From Sulfurirhabdus autotrophica (lineage in GTDB: Bacteria; Pseudomonadota; Gammaproteobacteria; Burkholderiales; SMCO01): a stretch of 64,000 bases of DNA. The position numbers and the translations under genes are program-made. Where the stretch lies: positions 1 to 64,000 of the forward strand of contig NZ_SMCO01000003.1 of assembly GCF_004346685.1 (NCBI RefSeq). Direction: 5' to 3'. Under the pieces are notes generated by a model that saw nothing but the letters and a program-made list of their open reading frames with translations, was not told the origin of the DNA and searched no databases. The stretch's first letter is position 1. Every line of letters begins with the position of its first letter. Of this stretch, positions 39,454 to 48,631 are shown piece after piece.

Positions 39454-40389
39454 CTATTCTTTGGTGTCCCTGCAGTTAAAAAATGATTTAGCATTTTCAA
39501 CATCACGACCGATCTGTGCGATTAACGAATCCAGATCGGGATATTTTTCTTCGTCGCGCAGCTTATGCAAAAAGTCTACGCGTACATGCTCACCGTAAAT
39601 TTGCCGGTTAAAATCAAACAAATGCACTTCAAGCGTTGGTTTGCCATTCTGCTTCACAGTTGGCCTCACGCCAAGACTGGCAACACCTTTTAGATTACCT
39701 TCTTGCAAACCACATAATTCTACAGCAAAGATACCCCCTAGCGGCGCCTTGTTGTGCTTTAACTGGATGTTAGCGGTAGGAAACCCTATTTGTTTCCCCA
39801 GTTTATCCCCATGCTCCACGCGACCGCTCACACTATAAGGGCGCCCCAGAAGTTTGCGCGACAATAGCAAATCGCCTGAAGCCAACGCTTCACGAACGGC
39901 TGTACTTGATACTCTAAGCCCCTCCTGCAGCACGCTATGCATGGCAACCACTTCAAATCCATATTCTTTTCCAGCTTCCTGCAACATGGCAAAATCACCA
40001 GCGCGCTTTGCGCCAAACCGGAAATCATCGCCAACCAGCACCCATTTTGCTTTCAACCCCTTCACCAGAATGCGCTCGATAAAGTCCTGTGCTGACAATT
40101 GAGAAAACTGACGGGTAAAGCGACAAATATGGGCGCGTTCAATACCAAACTGGCTAAGCAGTTCCATTTTTTCCCGCAAATTAGTCAAACGCGCTGGCGC
40201 CTGATCTGGCGTAAAAAATTCTCGAGGATGCGGCTCAAAAGTCAGTACGCAAGGCACCAGCGCCAAAGCATTTGCTTTTTCAACCAGCAATTTCAATATC
40301 GCCTGATGCCCGCCATGCACACCATCAAAATTACCGATCGTCACCGCTGCCGGAAGATTATTTTCGGGAATACCGTGAAAAACTTTCAT
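39454..40389 (-). CDS. ribF: Bifunctional riboflavin kinase / FAD synthetase
   Basis: RibF converts riboflavin to FMN and then FAD. The 311-residue protein has an N-terminal nucleotidyltransferase domain with GNFDGVHGGHQAIL near residue 18 and VLVGDDFRFGAKRAGD near residue 115, followed by SSTAVREALASGD, and a C-terminal flavokinase domain with GRVEHGDKLGKQIGFPTANI near residue 185 and the LEVHLFDFNRQIYGE block near residue 260. It stands between murJ and ileS in the conserved order. No strong ribosome binding site precedes the ATG. Confidence 0.97.
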   Translation of the reverse strand: MKVFHGIPENNLPAAVTIGNFDGVHGGHQAILKLLVEKANALALVPCVLTFEPHPREFFTPDQAPARLTNLREKMELLSQFGIERAHICRFTRQFSQLSAQDFIERILVKGLKAKWVLVGDDFRFGAKRAGDFAMLQEAGKEYGFEVVAMHSVLQEGLRVSSTAVREALASGDLLLSRKLLGRPYSVSGRVEHGDKLGKQIGFPTANIQLKHNKAPLGGIFAVELCGLQEGNLKGVASLGVRPTVKQNGKPTLEVHLFDFNRQIYGEHVRVDFLHKLRDEEKYPDLDSLIAQIGRDVENAKSFFNCRDTKE

Positions 40390-40449
40390 TAATCAGAGCT
40401 TAAACTTAAAGTATCAAATATTAAAATAGTAAAGTGCAAATTTCAAAAA

Positions 40450-41988
40450 TCATTCAGCCGCCCGTTTAGCAAAATGGCTGGGGCGTAATCCTGACAGGCC
40501 CAGTGTCAGAAAGTAAGATACAACACCGAGCGCCAACAGCCAGGACAAATGAGAGATTCGCGCAACAAATCCCGCCGCCAGCCAGCTTTCATTGCCACCC
40601 ATTCCATACCAGAGCACCACAGCCATCACACTCACCCCTGCCAGTATCTGCAAAATGTATCTCAACCAACCAGGCTGAGGCTGATATATATTGGCGCGCC
40701 GCAAATGGTAAAACAATAAGCCTGCATTCACGCAAGCCCCTAAACTGATAGACAAAGCCAGTCCAGCATGTTTAAAAGGCCCGATAAAAGCCAGATTCAT
40801 CGCTTGAGTGGCAAACAAAGTAAATATGGCAATTTTTACCGGTGTTTTAATATTCTGTCGCGCATAAAAACCCGGGGCCAGTACTTTGATCAAGATCAAC
40901 CCCACCAGTCCAACACTGTAAGCCACTAATGCCTGACGTGTCATCCACACATCATTAGCAGTAAAATTACCGTATTGAAACAAAGTAGAAATTAAAGGCA
41001 CTGCAAGTATTGCCAACGCGACTGCAGAAGGGAGTGCCAACATCAGAATCAAACGCAACCCCCAGTCCATGAGCTTGGAATATTCCTCATGGGATTTATC
41101 CGCATAATGTTTTGACAAACTCGGCAACAGAATCGTCCCAAGCGCCACACCCAGCATTCCTGTAGGAAACTCCATCAAACGATCCGCATAATAAAGCCAG
41201 GAAACACTCCCGGTTATCAAGAAAGAAGCGAAAATCGTATTTATCAACAAACTGATTTGGCCAATAGAAACCCCAAACACAGCCGGCCCCATCAGTTTTA
41301 AAATGCGCCACACACCCTCATCTTTCAACTGGAAGCGCCATTTTGGCATCAACTCTAGCCGTTTTAGATGTGGCAACTGAAAAGCCAATTGCACCACACC
41401 ACCTATAAACACCCCCCAAGCCAAAGCCAGAACAGGAGGATGAAAATAAGGCGCTAACCAGACTGTGCTAACAATAAGGGAAATATTCAACAACACTGGC
41501 GTAAAAGCCGGCACAGAAAACCGACTATACGTATTCAAAATTCCGCCAGACAACGATACCAGTGATATAAAAAATATATAGGGGAAGATGATACGGAGCA
41601 TATCTACAGTCAGCTTGAACTTGTCAGGCTCGTCAGTAAATCCTGGTGCGCTGATATAGACCACCATAGGTGCCGCAAGAATGCCGATGGCTGTGATCAC
41701 GAACAATATAATTGACAGCAATGTAGCCACATGATCCACCAGAAGTTTGGTCTCTTCATGGCCACGTCTATTTTTGTATTCAGCCAGAATAGGCACAAAA
41801 GCTTGCGAAAAAGCACCCTCCGCGAATAGGCGACGCAACAGATTAGGAATTTTGAACGCGACAAAAAAAGCATCTGTATATATTCCCGCACCAAATATGC
41901 GCGCCACAACAGTGTCACGCACAAAGCCAAGAATGCGAGACATTAAAGTCATACTGCTGATGGTCGCTAACGCTCTTAAAAGGTTCAT
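40450..41988 (-). CDS. murJ: Lipid II flippase MurJ
   Basis: MurJ moves lipid II across the inner membrane for peptidoglycan synthesis. The 512-residue protein is hydrophobic throughout, with about 14 predicted transmembrane helices, and begins with the family signature [22 protein letters not shown] followed by [34 protein letters not shown], in which the Arg residues line the central cavity. It is the first gene of the minus-strand cluster and is divergent from rpsT, the usual betaproteobacterial arrangement. Confidence 0.97.
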   Translation of the reverse strand: MNLLRALATISSMTLMSRILGFVRDTVVARIFGAGIYTDAFFVAFKIPNLLRRLFAEGAFSQAFVPILAEYKNRRGHEETKLLVDHVATLLSIILFVITAIGILAAPMVVYISAPGFTDEPDKFKLTVDMLRIIFPYIFFISLVSLSGGILNTYSRFSVPAFTPVLLNISLIVSTVWLAPYFHPPVLALAWGVFIGGVVQLAFQLPHLKRLELMPKWRFQLKDEGVWRILKLMGPAVFGVSIGQISLLINTIFASFLITGSVSWLYYADRLMEFPTGMLGVALGTILLPSLSKHYADKSHEEYSKLMDWGLRLILMLALPSAVALAILAVPLISTLFQYGNFTANDVWMTRQALVAYSVGLVGLILIKVLAPGFYARQNIKTPVKIAIFTLFATQAMNLAFIGPFKHAGLALSISLGACVNAGLLFYHLRRANIYQPQPGWLRYILQILAGVSVMAVVLWYGMGGNESWLAAGFVARISHLSWLLALGVVSYFLTLGLSGLRPSHFAKRAAE

Positions 41989-42106
41989 CTGTATCGGGAT
42001 TATGGACGAGACTAAAATGGCGTATGTTATAGCGTTTATACTATGTATGCCAACAAATCATCAGAGCTTAAAGAGTGATTCAATGAAAACCCTTAGCGAG
42101 TTGTCC

Positions 42107-42135
42107 TTGCAAAACTCAAACATTCAACGTATGAT
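42107..42135 (+). promoter_or_regulatory. Sigma-70 promoter of rpsT
   Basis: TTGCAA at 42107-42112 and TATGAT at 42130-42135 are separated by exactly 17 bases. The predicted start near 42142 leaves a leader of about 40 bases before the TTG start of rpsT, with AAGGAG inside it. Confidence 0.75.
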
Positions 42136-42183
42136 GTTGCGTTTTACCGAACACCCCCTGAATACAGGTTTAAGGAGTTAAAA

Positions 42184-42447
42184 TTGGCAAATACGGCACA
42201 AGCCCGCAAGCGTGCAAAGCAAGCCGAAAAGCAGCGCGCTCATAATAGCAGCCTGCGTTCAGAGCTGCGCACTGCAATCAAAAAAGTAGTTAAAGCAATC
42301 GAAATCGGCGATAAAGTTGCTGCGCAAGCTGTATACAGCACCTCTGTCGGTACCCTAGACAGCATTGCTGACAAGAAAATCATTCACAAGAACAAGGCTT
42401 CTCGCCACAAGAGTCGCCTGTCTGCCGCTATCAAAGCGATGGCCTGA
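42184..42447 (+). CDS. rpsT: 30S ribosomal protein S20
   Basis: S20 is a primary 16S rRNA-binding protein. The 87-residue basic protein starts [18 protein letters not shown], the normal family start, and has three helices full of Lys/Arg. The start codon is TTG with AAGGAG 6 bases upstream. Enterobacterial rpsT also uses a weak UUG start, which is part of its autogenous control; the same may hold here. The gene has its own promoter and a strong terminator and is divergent from murJ. Confidence 0.98.
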   Translation: MANTAQARKRAKQAEKQRAHNSSLRSELRTAIKKVVKAIEIGDKVAAQAVYSTSVGTLDSIADKKIIHKNKASRHKSRLSAAIKAMA

Positions 42448-42466
42448 ATTTAAGGGCTTGAATACC

Positions 42467-42495
42467 AAAACCCCCAGTTATTAACTGGGGGTTTT
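42467..42495. terminator. Rho-independent terminator of rpsT, bidirectional
   Basis: CCCCCAGTTA at 42471-42480 pairs with TAACTGGGGG at 42482-42491, flanked by four A and four T. The actual loop will open to at least three bases. It also lies at the end of the converging DUF3579 gene. Confidence 0.9.
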
Positions 42496-42541
42496 GTACT
42501 TATATGCCCAAGAAAACTCGACTCTTAATTGCATTCAGCGT

Positions 42542-42844
42542 TTAAGATGCCGGACGCTCAGAACAACGCCTCCCATCCAGAACCTGCAAATCATTGTCCT
42601 TGGCAAAACCCATTAAAAAAGCATGGGCTTTAGGTTGGGCTTCTTTTAGTTTGTTATCCACGACCACACACTTCACACCATCAATCGTTACAGGCCTGAC
42701 ATAAGGCGAATAACACATGCGGTGATCTTTGCCAAACGTCGACAACACCCCTGAAAGCCGCTCAGCCCAGTCGCTCGGCCTGAAAGCCTTACCTGCGGAG
42801 GTTAGCCCCTGAATAATCATTTCGGCTGGTTGTGTGTCAGGCAT
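42542..42844 (-). CDS. DUF3579 domain protein
   Basis: The 100-residue protein belongs to DUF3579, a small family largely confined to betaproteobacteria and commonly found next to argD/argF or rpsT as here. Recognisable parts are IIQGLTSAGKAFRPSDWAERL near residue 10, MCYSPYVRPV near residue 43 and GVKCVVVDNKLKE near residue 56, with a C-terminal helix. No catalytic motif is visible and the function is unknown. The gene is divergent from argD, so the intergenic region could serve both; a regulatory link with arginine genes is only a guess from context. Confidence 0.85.
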   Translation of the reverse strand: MPDTQPAEMIIQGLTSAGKAFRPSDWAERLSGVLSTFGKDHRMCYSPYVRPVTIDGVKCVVVDNKLKEAQPKAHAFLMGFAKDNDLQVLDGRRCSERPAS

Positions 42845-43018
42845 ATCAAATATTTACTGTTGAATTAATTGCGCCATTTTAACAGATGCAAAGTTACTGC
42901 GTACATTTCTCCACAGCAATAAAAGCATCTGCTGATTTGCAGCGCCCAGAATTAGCCCGGAATTAGTATCAGCATTATAATTGTACCGAATCCCTGACAG
43001 GGACTTCATAGCTGCAAG

Positions 43019-43049
43019 CTGACACATCGCGCGGTTTTCGGGTTATAAT
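43019..43049 (+). promoter_or_regulatory. argD: Probable sigma-70 promoter of the argD transcript
   Basis: A perfect TATAAT lies at 43044-43049, with CTGACA at 43019-43024 as a five-of-six match to the -35 box, 19 bases apart, slightly longer than the optimum. Transcription should begin near 43056, giving a leader of about 95 bases before argD. The rest of the 42845-43151 gap holds a second TATAAT at about 42975 and a small palindrome CCCTGACAGGG, without other recognisable features. Confidence 0.6.
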
Positions 43050-43086
43050 TCAAGTAATTCTTCTTTTGTAGTATAGTTTTATAAAA

Positions 43087-43112
43087 AGCACGGCGGCGTT
43101 TGCCGCCGTGTT
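43087..43112 (+). promoter_or_regulatory. GC-rich hairpin in the argD leader (possible attenuator)
   Basis: CACGGCGGC at 43089-43097 pairs perfectly with GCCGCCGTG at 43102-43110 around a GTTT loop; one A-T and one G-U pair extend it. It is followed by TTGCATTTCTTTTT, an imperfect T tract. The structure lies between the promoter and the argD start codon, so it could terminate a short leader RNA or attenuate argD. No leader peptide ORF is seen. Confidence 0.55.
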
Positions 43113-43151
43113 GCATTTCTTTTTAGGTAACGTTAGGTAAACAAAAATAAA

Positions 43152-44333
43152 ATGTCGCATTTAATGAACACCTATGCCAGGCTACCAGTCGCATTCGTTC
43201 GCGGGGAAGGCGTGTGGCTTTGGGACGAAAACGGCAAACGCTATCTTGACGCTGTAGCCGGTGTAGCCGTAAATGGCCTCGGCCATGCGCATCCCAAGTT
43301 AACACATGCCATTTGCGAACAGGCAAAAACACTGATTCACACATCCAACCTTTATGGGGTGAAGAAACAGGAAGAATTGGCAGACAAACTTGCCAGCATT
43401 TCCGGGATGGATGAAGTGTTTTTTTGCAATTCCGGTGCCGAGGCTAATGAAGCAGCCATCAAAATTGCCAGATTGTATGGTCATGGCAAGGGAATTGAAA
43501 TTCCTACTATTATCGTCATGGAAAAGAGCTTCCACGGCCGGACAATGGCTACACTGACCGCAACCGGCAGCCGCAAAGTTCAAGCTGGCTTTGAGCCATT
43601 GCTTTCGGGTTTTGTACGCGTCCCCTATGATGATATAGAAGCGATTACTCAGGTTGCAGCGCATAATAAAAATATTGTCGCTATATTGGTAGAGCCAGTT
43701 CAGGGCGAAGGGGGCGTTCACATCCCTACCCCGCTAACAGACTATTTCACCGCATTACGACGCGTCTGTGATGAAAATGGCTGGTTGTTGATGCTCGATG
43801 AAGTGCAAACAGGGATTGCCCGTACCGGCACCTGGTTTGCCCATCAACACACGGCAATCAAACCCGACGTGATGTCACTGGCGAAAGGATTGGGTTCTGG
43901 CATGCCGATTGGCGCTTGCCTGACTGCCGGCAAAGCGAAGGACACCTTCAAACCGGGGAATCACGGTTCCACTTTCGGAGGCAATCCGCTTGCCTGTGCA
44001 GCAGCTTTGGCTACGTTGGCCGCTATCGAAGAACAAAATTTACGTGAACACTCAGTCGAGCTCGGTCAATACATACAGGATGGCTTCAATAAATCACTTG
44101 CCGGCATCGCCGGGGTGACACAAGTTCGCGGCCTGGGCCTTATGATCGGTATTGAACTGGATCGTCCATGTGGTGAACTGGTCAAGTTGGCGTTGGCAAA
44201 GGGTTTATTGATCAATGTCACCGCCGATAAAGTGGTCAGACTTCTGCCGCCAATGATCATGAGCCAGGAAGAAGCAGCGCAGTTAATCGATATTCTCAGC
44301 GCACTGATCAAGGAATTTTTGAGTCACCATTAA
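43152..44333 (+). CDS. argD: Acetylornithine aminotransferase
   Basis: ArgD transfers an amino group from glutamate to N-acetylglutamate semialdehyde in arginine biosynthesis, and often also serves lysine synthesis as succinyldiaminopimelate transaminase. The 393-residue class III PLP aminotransferase has CNSGAEANEAAIKIAR near residue 95, the Asp block LMLDEVQTGIARTG near residue 213, and the PLP Lys in SLAKGLGSGMPIGA near residue 246. It leads the cluster argD-argF-(DUF2283)-argG. An AGGTAA before the ATG is a poor ribosome binding site. Confidence 0.95.
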   Translation: MSHLMNTYARLPVAFVRGEGVWLWDENGKRYLDAVAGVAVNGLGHAHPKLTHAICEQAKTLIHTSNLYGVKKQEELADKLASISGMDEVFFCNSGAEANEAAIKIARLYGHGKGIEIPTIIVMEKSFHGRTMATLTATGSRKVQAGFEPLLSGFVRVPYDDIEAITQVAAHNKNIVAILVEPVQGEGGVHIPTPLTDYFTALRRVCDENGWLLMLDEVQTGIARTGTWFAHQHTAIKPDVMSLAKGLGSGMPIGACLTAGKAKDTFKPGNHGSTFGGNPLACAAALATLAAIEEQNLREHSVELGQYIQDGFNKSLAGIAGVTQVRGLGLMIGIELDRPCGELVKLALAKGLLINVTADKVVRLLPPMIMSQEEAAQLIDILSALIKEFLSHH

Positions 44334-44451
44334 CAAATCCGGCACCATCTCTGCTAAACGTCAAGGCTATTAAGCAACAAATAGACGCTTCAAAGGGATA
44401 GTGCCACTTTTTCAAGGCTGGTATTTTTCACAAAATGCCATTCGAGGTTTT

Positions 44452-45375
44452 ATGCAAGTAAAGCATTTTCTGCAACTTAAAGATTTAGAGCAATCAGAGC
44501 TGGACTATCTTTTCAAGCGCGCACGCACAATGAAACAGCGTTTGGGCAAGGGTGAGTTATACCAGCCCCTGCGTGCTAAAACACTGGCCATGCTTTTTGA
44601 AAAAAATTCGACTCGCACCCGCGTTTCTTTTGAAGTCGGCATGAATCAACTTGGTGGCTCTGCCATGTTTCTTAGTCCCCGTGATACCCAATTGGGGCGT
44701 GGAGAACCCATTGAAGATGTGGCAGAAGTCATCTCCCGAATGGTGGATATTGTCATGATACGCACGTTCGAACAAGACATCGTCGAACGCTTTGCTGCAC
44801 ATTCCAAAGTCCCCGTCATCAATGGACTGACTGACGAATACCACCCTTGCCAGATTTTGGCCGATATTTTTACTTATATTGAGAAGCGTGGTTCTATTAA
44901 GGGCAAAACCGTCGCATGGATCGGCGACAGTAACAATGTATGCAACACATGGTTGCAAGCTGCCAAAATACTTGATTTCAATATGCACATTGCCACGCCG
45001 CCAGAGTATGAAGTAGAACCAGAGCGCGGCGAAAGTTTTGAAAGCATGCACATGGAGTGCTTTTCAGACCCGCATGATGCAGCTCGTGATGCAGATCTTG
45101 TCACGACGGATGTATGGACAAGCATGGGCTACGAAGACGAAACAGAAGATCGAAAACAGGATTTTCAGGATTTTCGCGTTGATGAGGAAATGATGGCACT
45201 GGCCAAACCCGATGCGCTTTTCATGCATTGCTTGCCCGCGCACCGTGGAGAAGAAGTTTCTGCCGGCGTGATTGATGGTCCGCAAAGCGTTGTATGGGAT
45301 GAAGCAGAAAACAGGTTGCATACACAAAAAGCACTGGTGGAATATCTCTTGCTCGGAAAAATCAAGGAGCAGTAA
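44452..45375 (+). CDS. argF: Ornithine carbamoyltransferase
   Basis: ArgF makes citrulline from ornithine and carbamoyl phosphate. From the ATG at 44452 (GAGG 5 bases upstream) it is 307 residues, the normal length; an upstream in-frame GTG at 44401 would add 17 residues unlike the family. The carbamoyl-phosphate motif STRTR is near residue 53, HPCQ near residue 130, the ornithine-binding DSNNV block near residue 160 and HCLPAHRGEE near residue 259. It lies 118 bases after argD. Confidence 0.97.
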   Translation: MQVKHFLQLKDLEQSELDYLFKRARTMKQRLGKGELYQPLRAKTLAMLFEKNSTRTRVSFEVGMNQLGGSAMFLSPRDTQLGRGEPIEDVAEVISRMVDIVMIRTFEQDIVERFAAHSKVPVINGLTDEYHPCQILADIFTYIEKRGSIKGKTVAWIGDSNNVCNTWLQAAKILDFNMHIATPPEYEVEPERGESFESMHMECFSDPHDAARDADLVTTDVWTSMGYEDETEDRKQDFQDFRVDEEMMALAKPDALFMHCLPAHRGEEVSAGVIDGPQSVVWDEAENRLHTQKALVEYLLLGKIKEQ

Positions 45376-45456
45376 GCAGGTAGTTTTGTCCAACACATCA
45401 ACTTCCGTCACGATCAAATACCTGCAACGAACATTAATGACAATAGGTTCTAGCAC

Positions 45457-45690
45457 ATGAATATTGTATATTTCGAAGAAACTGATTCACTCTATATCGA
45501 ACTGGTTCCTCAGGAAGCCACAGGCGCCTGGGAAGCAGCACCAGGTGTCATCATCAATTATGGTGCTGATGGACAGCCCGTTGGCATTGAAATAGATCAG
45601 GCCAGCGAAAAGGCCAATCTGGACAGTCTGAAAATCGGCAATTTTCCTGGATTGGTTGAAAACATCACAAAACGTGACCTCACACATTAA
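45457..45690 (+). CDS. DUF2283 domain protein
   Basis: The 77-residue protein is a DUF2283 member: the N-terminal YFEETDSLYIELV and the block VIINYGADGQPVGIEIDQAS are the family pattern of a small beta-rich fold. Function is unknown; many relatives sit beside toxin-antitoxin genes, but here no partner is visible and the gene lies cleanly between argF (81 bases) and argG (24 bases) on the same strand. It is probably expressed with the arginine genes. Its role there is not evident. Confidence 0.82.
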   Translation: MNIVYFEETDSLYIELVPQEATGAWEAAPGVIINYGADGQPVGIEIDQASEKANLDSLKIGNFPGLVENITKRDLTH

Positions 45691-45714
45691 ACAAGCTATC
45701 GAACGGAACAAATC

Positions 45715-46938
45715 ATGAGTGAAATCAAAAAAGTCGTACTCGCCTACTCTGGCGGACTGGATACATCAGTCATTTTAAAATGGCTACAGGATGTCTACCA
45801 ATGCGAAATCGTCACTTTCACCGCTGACATTGGTCAGGGTGAAGAACTGGAACCTGCGCGCGAAAAAGCAAAAAAATTCGGCGTCAAAGAAATATATATC
45901 GATGACTTGCGTGAAGAGTTTGTGCGCGACTTTGTTTTTCCTATGTTCCGTGCCAATACCATCTACGAAGGTGAATACCTGCTAGGCACCAGCATTGCAC
46001 GCCCGCTTATTGCCAAGCGCTTGATTGAAATTGCCCGTGATACCAAAGCTGATGCTATATCTCACGGCGCAACCGGTAAGGGAAATGATCAGGTGCGATT
46101 TGAACTGGGTGCATATGCCCTGAATCCGGATATTAAAGTCATCGCGCCATGGCGCGAATGGGATCTGCTTTCCCGTGAAAAGCTGCTGGCCTATGCTGAG
46201 CAGCATGGCATTCCCGTAGAGATGAAACACAAAGCCGGCGGCAGCCCCTATTCCATGGATGCCAATCTATTGCACATCAGCTACGAAGGCCGCCATCTTG
46301 AAGATCCCGCTGCTGAGCCGGAAGACGATATGTGGCGTTGGACTGTTTCACCTGAAAAAGCACCAGACCAGGCGGAATATCTGGATGTTGAATACAAGTA
46401 TGGCGACCCGGTAGCACTCAATGGCAAGCAACTTTCTGCAGCAGACTTGCTGGCAGAACTGAATCGCATTGGTGGAAAACACGGTATTGGCCGACTGGAT
46501 TTAGTAGAAAACCGCTATGTAGGCATGAAAGCACGCGGCTGCTATGAAACACCGGGCGGCACCATTATGTTGAAAGCACATCGTGCTATCGAATCCATTA
46601 CGCTCGATCGGGAAGTTGCGCATCTGAAAGACGAATTGATGCCGCGTTACGCTTCGCTCATTTACAACGGCTACTGGTGGAGCCCCGAGCGCGAAATGCT
46701 GCAAACCATGATCAACCATTCTCAAGTAAACGTAAATGGCTGGGTCAGGGTCAAACTTTACAAGGGAAATGTCACTGTCGTTGGTCGCGATTCTAAAACC
46801 AATTCTTTATTTGACCCTGGTATTGCCACATTTGAAGATGATCAAGGTGCCTACAACCAGGCAGATGCAGCGGGCTTCATCAAATTGAATGCATTACGTT
46901 TACGTATTGCCGCTAAATTCAAAAACAAAGCCAAATAA
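45715..46938 (+). CDS. argG: Argininosuccinate synthase
   Basis: ArgG joins citrulline and aspartate using ATP, the penultimate step to arginine. The 407-residue protein has the N-type PP-loop motif [12 protein letters not shown] near residue 10, the signature [15 protein letters not shown] near residue 115 and the C-terminal synthase signature region around [16 protein letters not shown] near residue 180. It is the short (type I) form of the enzyme. argH is not in this window. It ends 16 bases before ppnP. Confidence 0.98.
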   Translation: MSEIKKVVLAYSGGLDTSVILKWLQDVYQCEIVTFTADIGQGEELEPAREKAKKFGVKEIYIDDLREEFVRDFVFPMFRANTIYEGEYLLGTSIARPLIAKRLIEIARDTKADAISHGATGKGNDQVRFELGAYALNPDIKVIAPWREWDLLSREKLLAYAEQHGIPVEMKHKAGGSPYSMDANLLHISYEGRHLEDPAAEPEDDMWRWTVSPEKAPDQAEYLDVEYKYGDPVALNGKQLSAADLLAELNRIGGKHGIGRLDLVENRYVGMKARGCYETPGGTIMLKAHRAIESITLDREVAHLKDELMPRYASLIYNGYWWSPEREMLQTMINHSQVNVNGWVRVKLYKGNVTVVGRDSKTNSLFDPGIATFEDDQGAYNQADAAGFIKLNALRLRIAAKFKNKAK

Positions 46939-46954
46939 GTCTTAAGGAAATAAA

Positions 46955-47266
46955 ATGTCTCAATTTGATAATGTGAATGTTGTAAAAAAAGCCAATGTCT
47001 ACTTTGACGGAAAATGTGTTTCTCATACAGTCAATTTCCCTGACGGCACAAAAAAAACCATCGGTGTTATTTTCCCAAGCAAATTAGTGTTTAACACTGG
47101 CGCGCCTGAAATCATGGAAATAAACAGCGGTGAATGCAAGGTCAAACTGGCCGGCGAAAACGAGTGGAAAACCTACAAAACAGGTGAGAAATTTACCGTT
47201 CCTGGTAATTCTTCATTCGACATTGAAACCGTTGAAATGCTGGATTACGTTTGCCACTTCTGCTGA
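46955..47266 (+). CDS. ppnP: Pyrimidine/purine nucleoside phosphorylase PpnP
   Basis: The 103-residue protein is a small cupin of the YaiE/DUF1255 family, shown in E. coli to be a broad nucleoside phosphorylase. Family blocks are [18 protein letters not shown] near residue 24, [10 protein letters not shown] near residue 50, and the tail [12 protein letters not shown] with YVCHFC at the C-terminus. AAGGAAA precedes the ATG. It is 16 bases after argG and 7 bases before the proteasome-homologue gene, so these genes probably share one transcript. Confidence 0.93.
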   Translation: MSQFDNVNVVKKANVYFDGKCVSHTVNFPDGTKKTIGVIFPSKLVFNTGAPEIMEINSGECKVKLAGENEWKTYKTGEKFTVPGNSSFDIETVEMLDYVCHFC

Positions 47267-47273
47267 TATCGCA

Positions 47274-47852
47274 ATGACGACCATTGTTGTAGTCAAAAAA
47301 GACGGATATGCGGCGATTGCGGCAGACACGCTAACCAAGTGGGGTTCCGGCAAAGAATCCGCAGAGTATATTGTTAATCACGAGAAAACCATCCTGGTTG
47401 GCAACAGCCAGATAGCCATTACAGGTTCAGCGACCTTTAAACTAATTCTTGCTGATTATTTTGCGACGTCAGAAGAAGAAATCAAGCTCGACACCGTTCC
47501 CAATATTTTCAAGACCTGGAACAAACTGCACGCTGAACTCAAAGAACATTATTTTCTCCAGACTGAGGAAGATAAAGACGATGAACTGGAGTCTACCCGC
47601 ATGGATGTGCTGATTGCCAACCCATTCGGTATTTTCGGTGTTGCTGCACACCGGACAGTCCAGGAATTTTCAAAGTATTATGCTTATGGCAGCGGTAGTG
47701 ATTACGCACTTGGCGCACTCTACTCCACCTATGATCAAATGGGAAAATCTGCCGAAGAAATAGCACGTCATGCAATCGAGGCTGCGGCTGAATTCGATGA
47801 TCGTAGTGGATTGCCTATTATTTCCTATAGTATCAAGCTGGTTAACAGCTAA
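47274..47852 (+). CDS. Proteasome-type Ntn-hydrolase, betaproteobacterial proteasome homologue (BPH)
   Basis: The 192-residue protein begins [18 protein letters not shown]. After removal of Met, Thr1 would be the nucleophile and Asp17 falls at the same position as in HslV and proteasome beta subunits; Lys37 (in HEKTI) is the best candidate for the catalytic Lys, four residues later than Lys33 of HslV. The N-terminal strand TTIV-V-GDG-like pattern and the [16 protein letters not shown] helix fit the family. It matches the BPH group known from betaproteobacteria rather than HslV or Anbu. No hslU or other unfoldase is near. The track frame opens earlier at 47130, but that overlaps ppnP. No strong ribosome site is seen; coupling to ppnP is likely. 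Confidence 0.82.
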   Translation: MTTIVVVKKDGYAAIAADTLTKWGSGKESAEYIVNHEKTILVGNSQIAITGSATFKLILADYFATSEEEIKLDTVPNIFKTWNKLHAELKEHYFLQTEEDKDDELESTRMDVLIANPFGIFGVAAHRTVQEFSKYYAYGSGSDYALGALYSTYDQMGKSAEEIARHAIEAAAEFDDRSGLPIISYSIKLVNS

Positions 47853-47872
47853 TTTATCAAGAAGGAACCATC

Positions 47873-48358
47873 ATGCCCTCTTTTGACATTGTTTCAGAAG
47901 TCGAAAAACAGGAAGTTAAAAACGCTGTAGAGCAGACCAATAAAGAGGTCAGCACCCGCTTTGACTTTAAAGGCTCAGATGCACGTGTAGAACAGGCCGA
48001 ATATGTACTGACAGTTTTCGCGGATGATGATTTCAAGATCACACAGGTGCTGGATGTGCTGAACAATAAATTGATCAAGCGCGGTATAGATATAAAATGC
48101 ATCGAATTGGGCAAGATAGAAAAAATTAGCGGCAACAAGGTAAAGCAGTCTATAACCGTCAAAACGGGTGTTGAAACTGAACTGGCTAAAAAAATAGTCA
48201 GAATTATCAAAGACAGCAAACTCAAGGTTCAGGCCAGCATTCAAGGTGAAACCGTTCGTGTCACAGGGGCCAAGCGAGATCTTCTGCAGGATGCCATCCA
48301 GTTAGTAAAAAAATCCATCGGTGACTTTCCGCTTCAATTTGGTAATTTTCGGGAATAG
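47873..48358 (+). CDS. yajQ: YajQ family nucleotide-binding protein
   Basis: The 161-residue protein is a standard YajQ (DUF520) with the N-terminal [21 protein letters not shown] pattern (first 13 residues are diagnostic), [12 protein letters not shown] near residue 24, and [22 protein letters not shown] (in parts) near residue 122. Xanthomonas and related YajQ proteins bind cyclic-di-GMP and act with a transcription factor; others bind nucleotides or RNA. AAGAAGGA precedes the ATG. It is 20 bases after the BPH gene. Confidence 0.95.
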   Translation: MPSFDIVSEVEKQEVKNAVEQTNKEVSTRFDFKGSDARVEQAEYVLTVFADDDFKITQVLDVLNNKLIKRGIDIKCIELGKIEKISGNKVKQSITVKTGVETELAKKIVRIIKDSKLKVQASIQGETVRVTGAKRDLLQDAIQLVKKSIGDFPLQFGNFRE

Positions 48359-48579
48359 CTTTATTTTCATAGTCTTTAACCCCATACAGGGTGGGTAAAC
48401 TGACCGGCTATAGTAGCAACCATAAATGCTTTCATAAACCGCCCCACTTTCTTATTTGTTCCCCCTCCCGAATAAAAGTCATTCTGAAAATTGCGCAATG
48501 TATTGCGCTTTTACTTTACCAAACAGAAATCAGCATAAAAATAACTGTCAACAAACCCAAACCCTATCCCTAGCCCTGT

Positions 48580-48597
48580 AAATATGCTATTTATACA
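48580..48597 (+). promoter_or_regulatory. Promoter-like element of the first ycgR gene, copy 1
   Basis: AAATATGCTATTTATACA at 48580-48597 differs at one base from the sequence 49565-49582 before the second YcgR gene; the distances to the start codons are 34 and 38 bases. TATTTAT is a plausible -10 region; no standard -35 box is obvious. The preceding 48359-48579 holds no gene, only a short TTGCGC repeat pair near 48493-48511. Confidence 0.45.
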
Positions 48598-48631
48598 AAC
48601 ATTATTGAATTGGTAGATTTGCCGGTTAACT

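Noticed and set aside
42845-43018. Second TATAAT near 42975 as another argD promoter
   Set aside because: No -35 match at the right distance, and the downstream TATAAT at 43044 is better placed.
43050-43151. Arginine leader peptide before argD
   Set aside because: No start codon followed by an Arg-rich short frame is present in the leader.
44557-45051. 164-codon minus-strand frame inside argF
   Set aside because: Mirror of argF, no motif, no start site.
47130-47273. N-terminal extension of the proteasome homologue
   Set aside because: It runs through ppnP in another frame and would bury the Thr nucleophile that defines the family.
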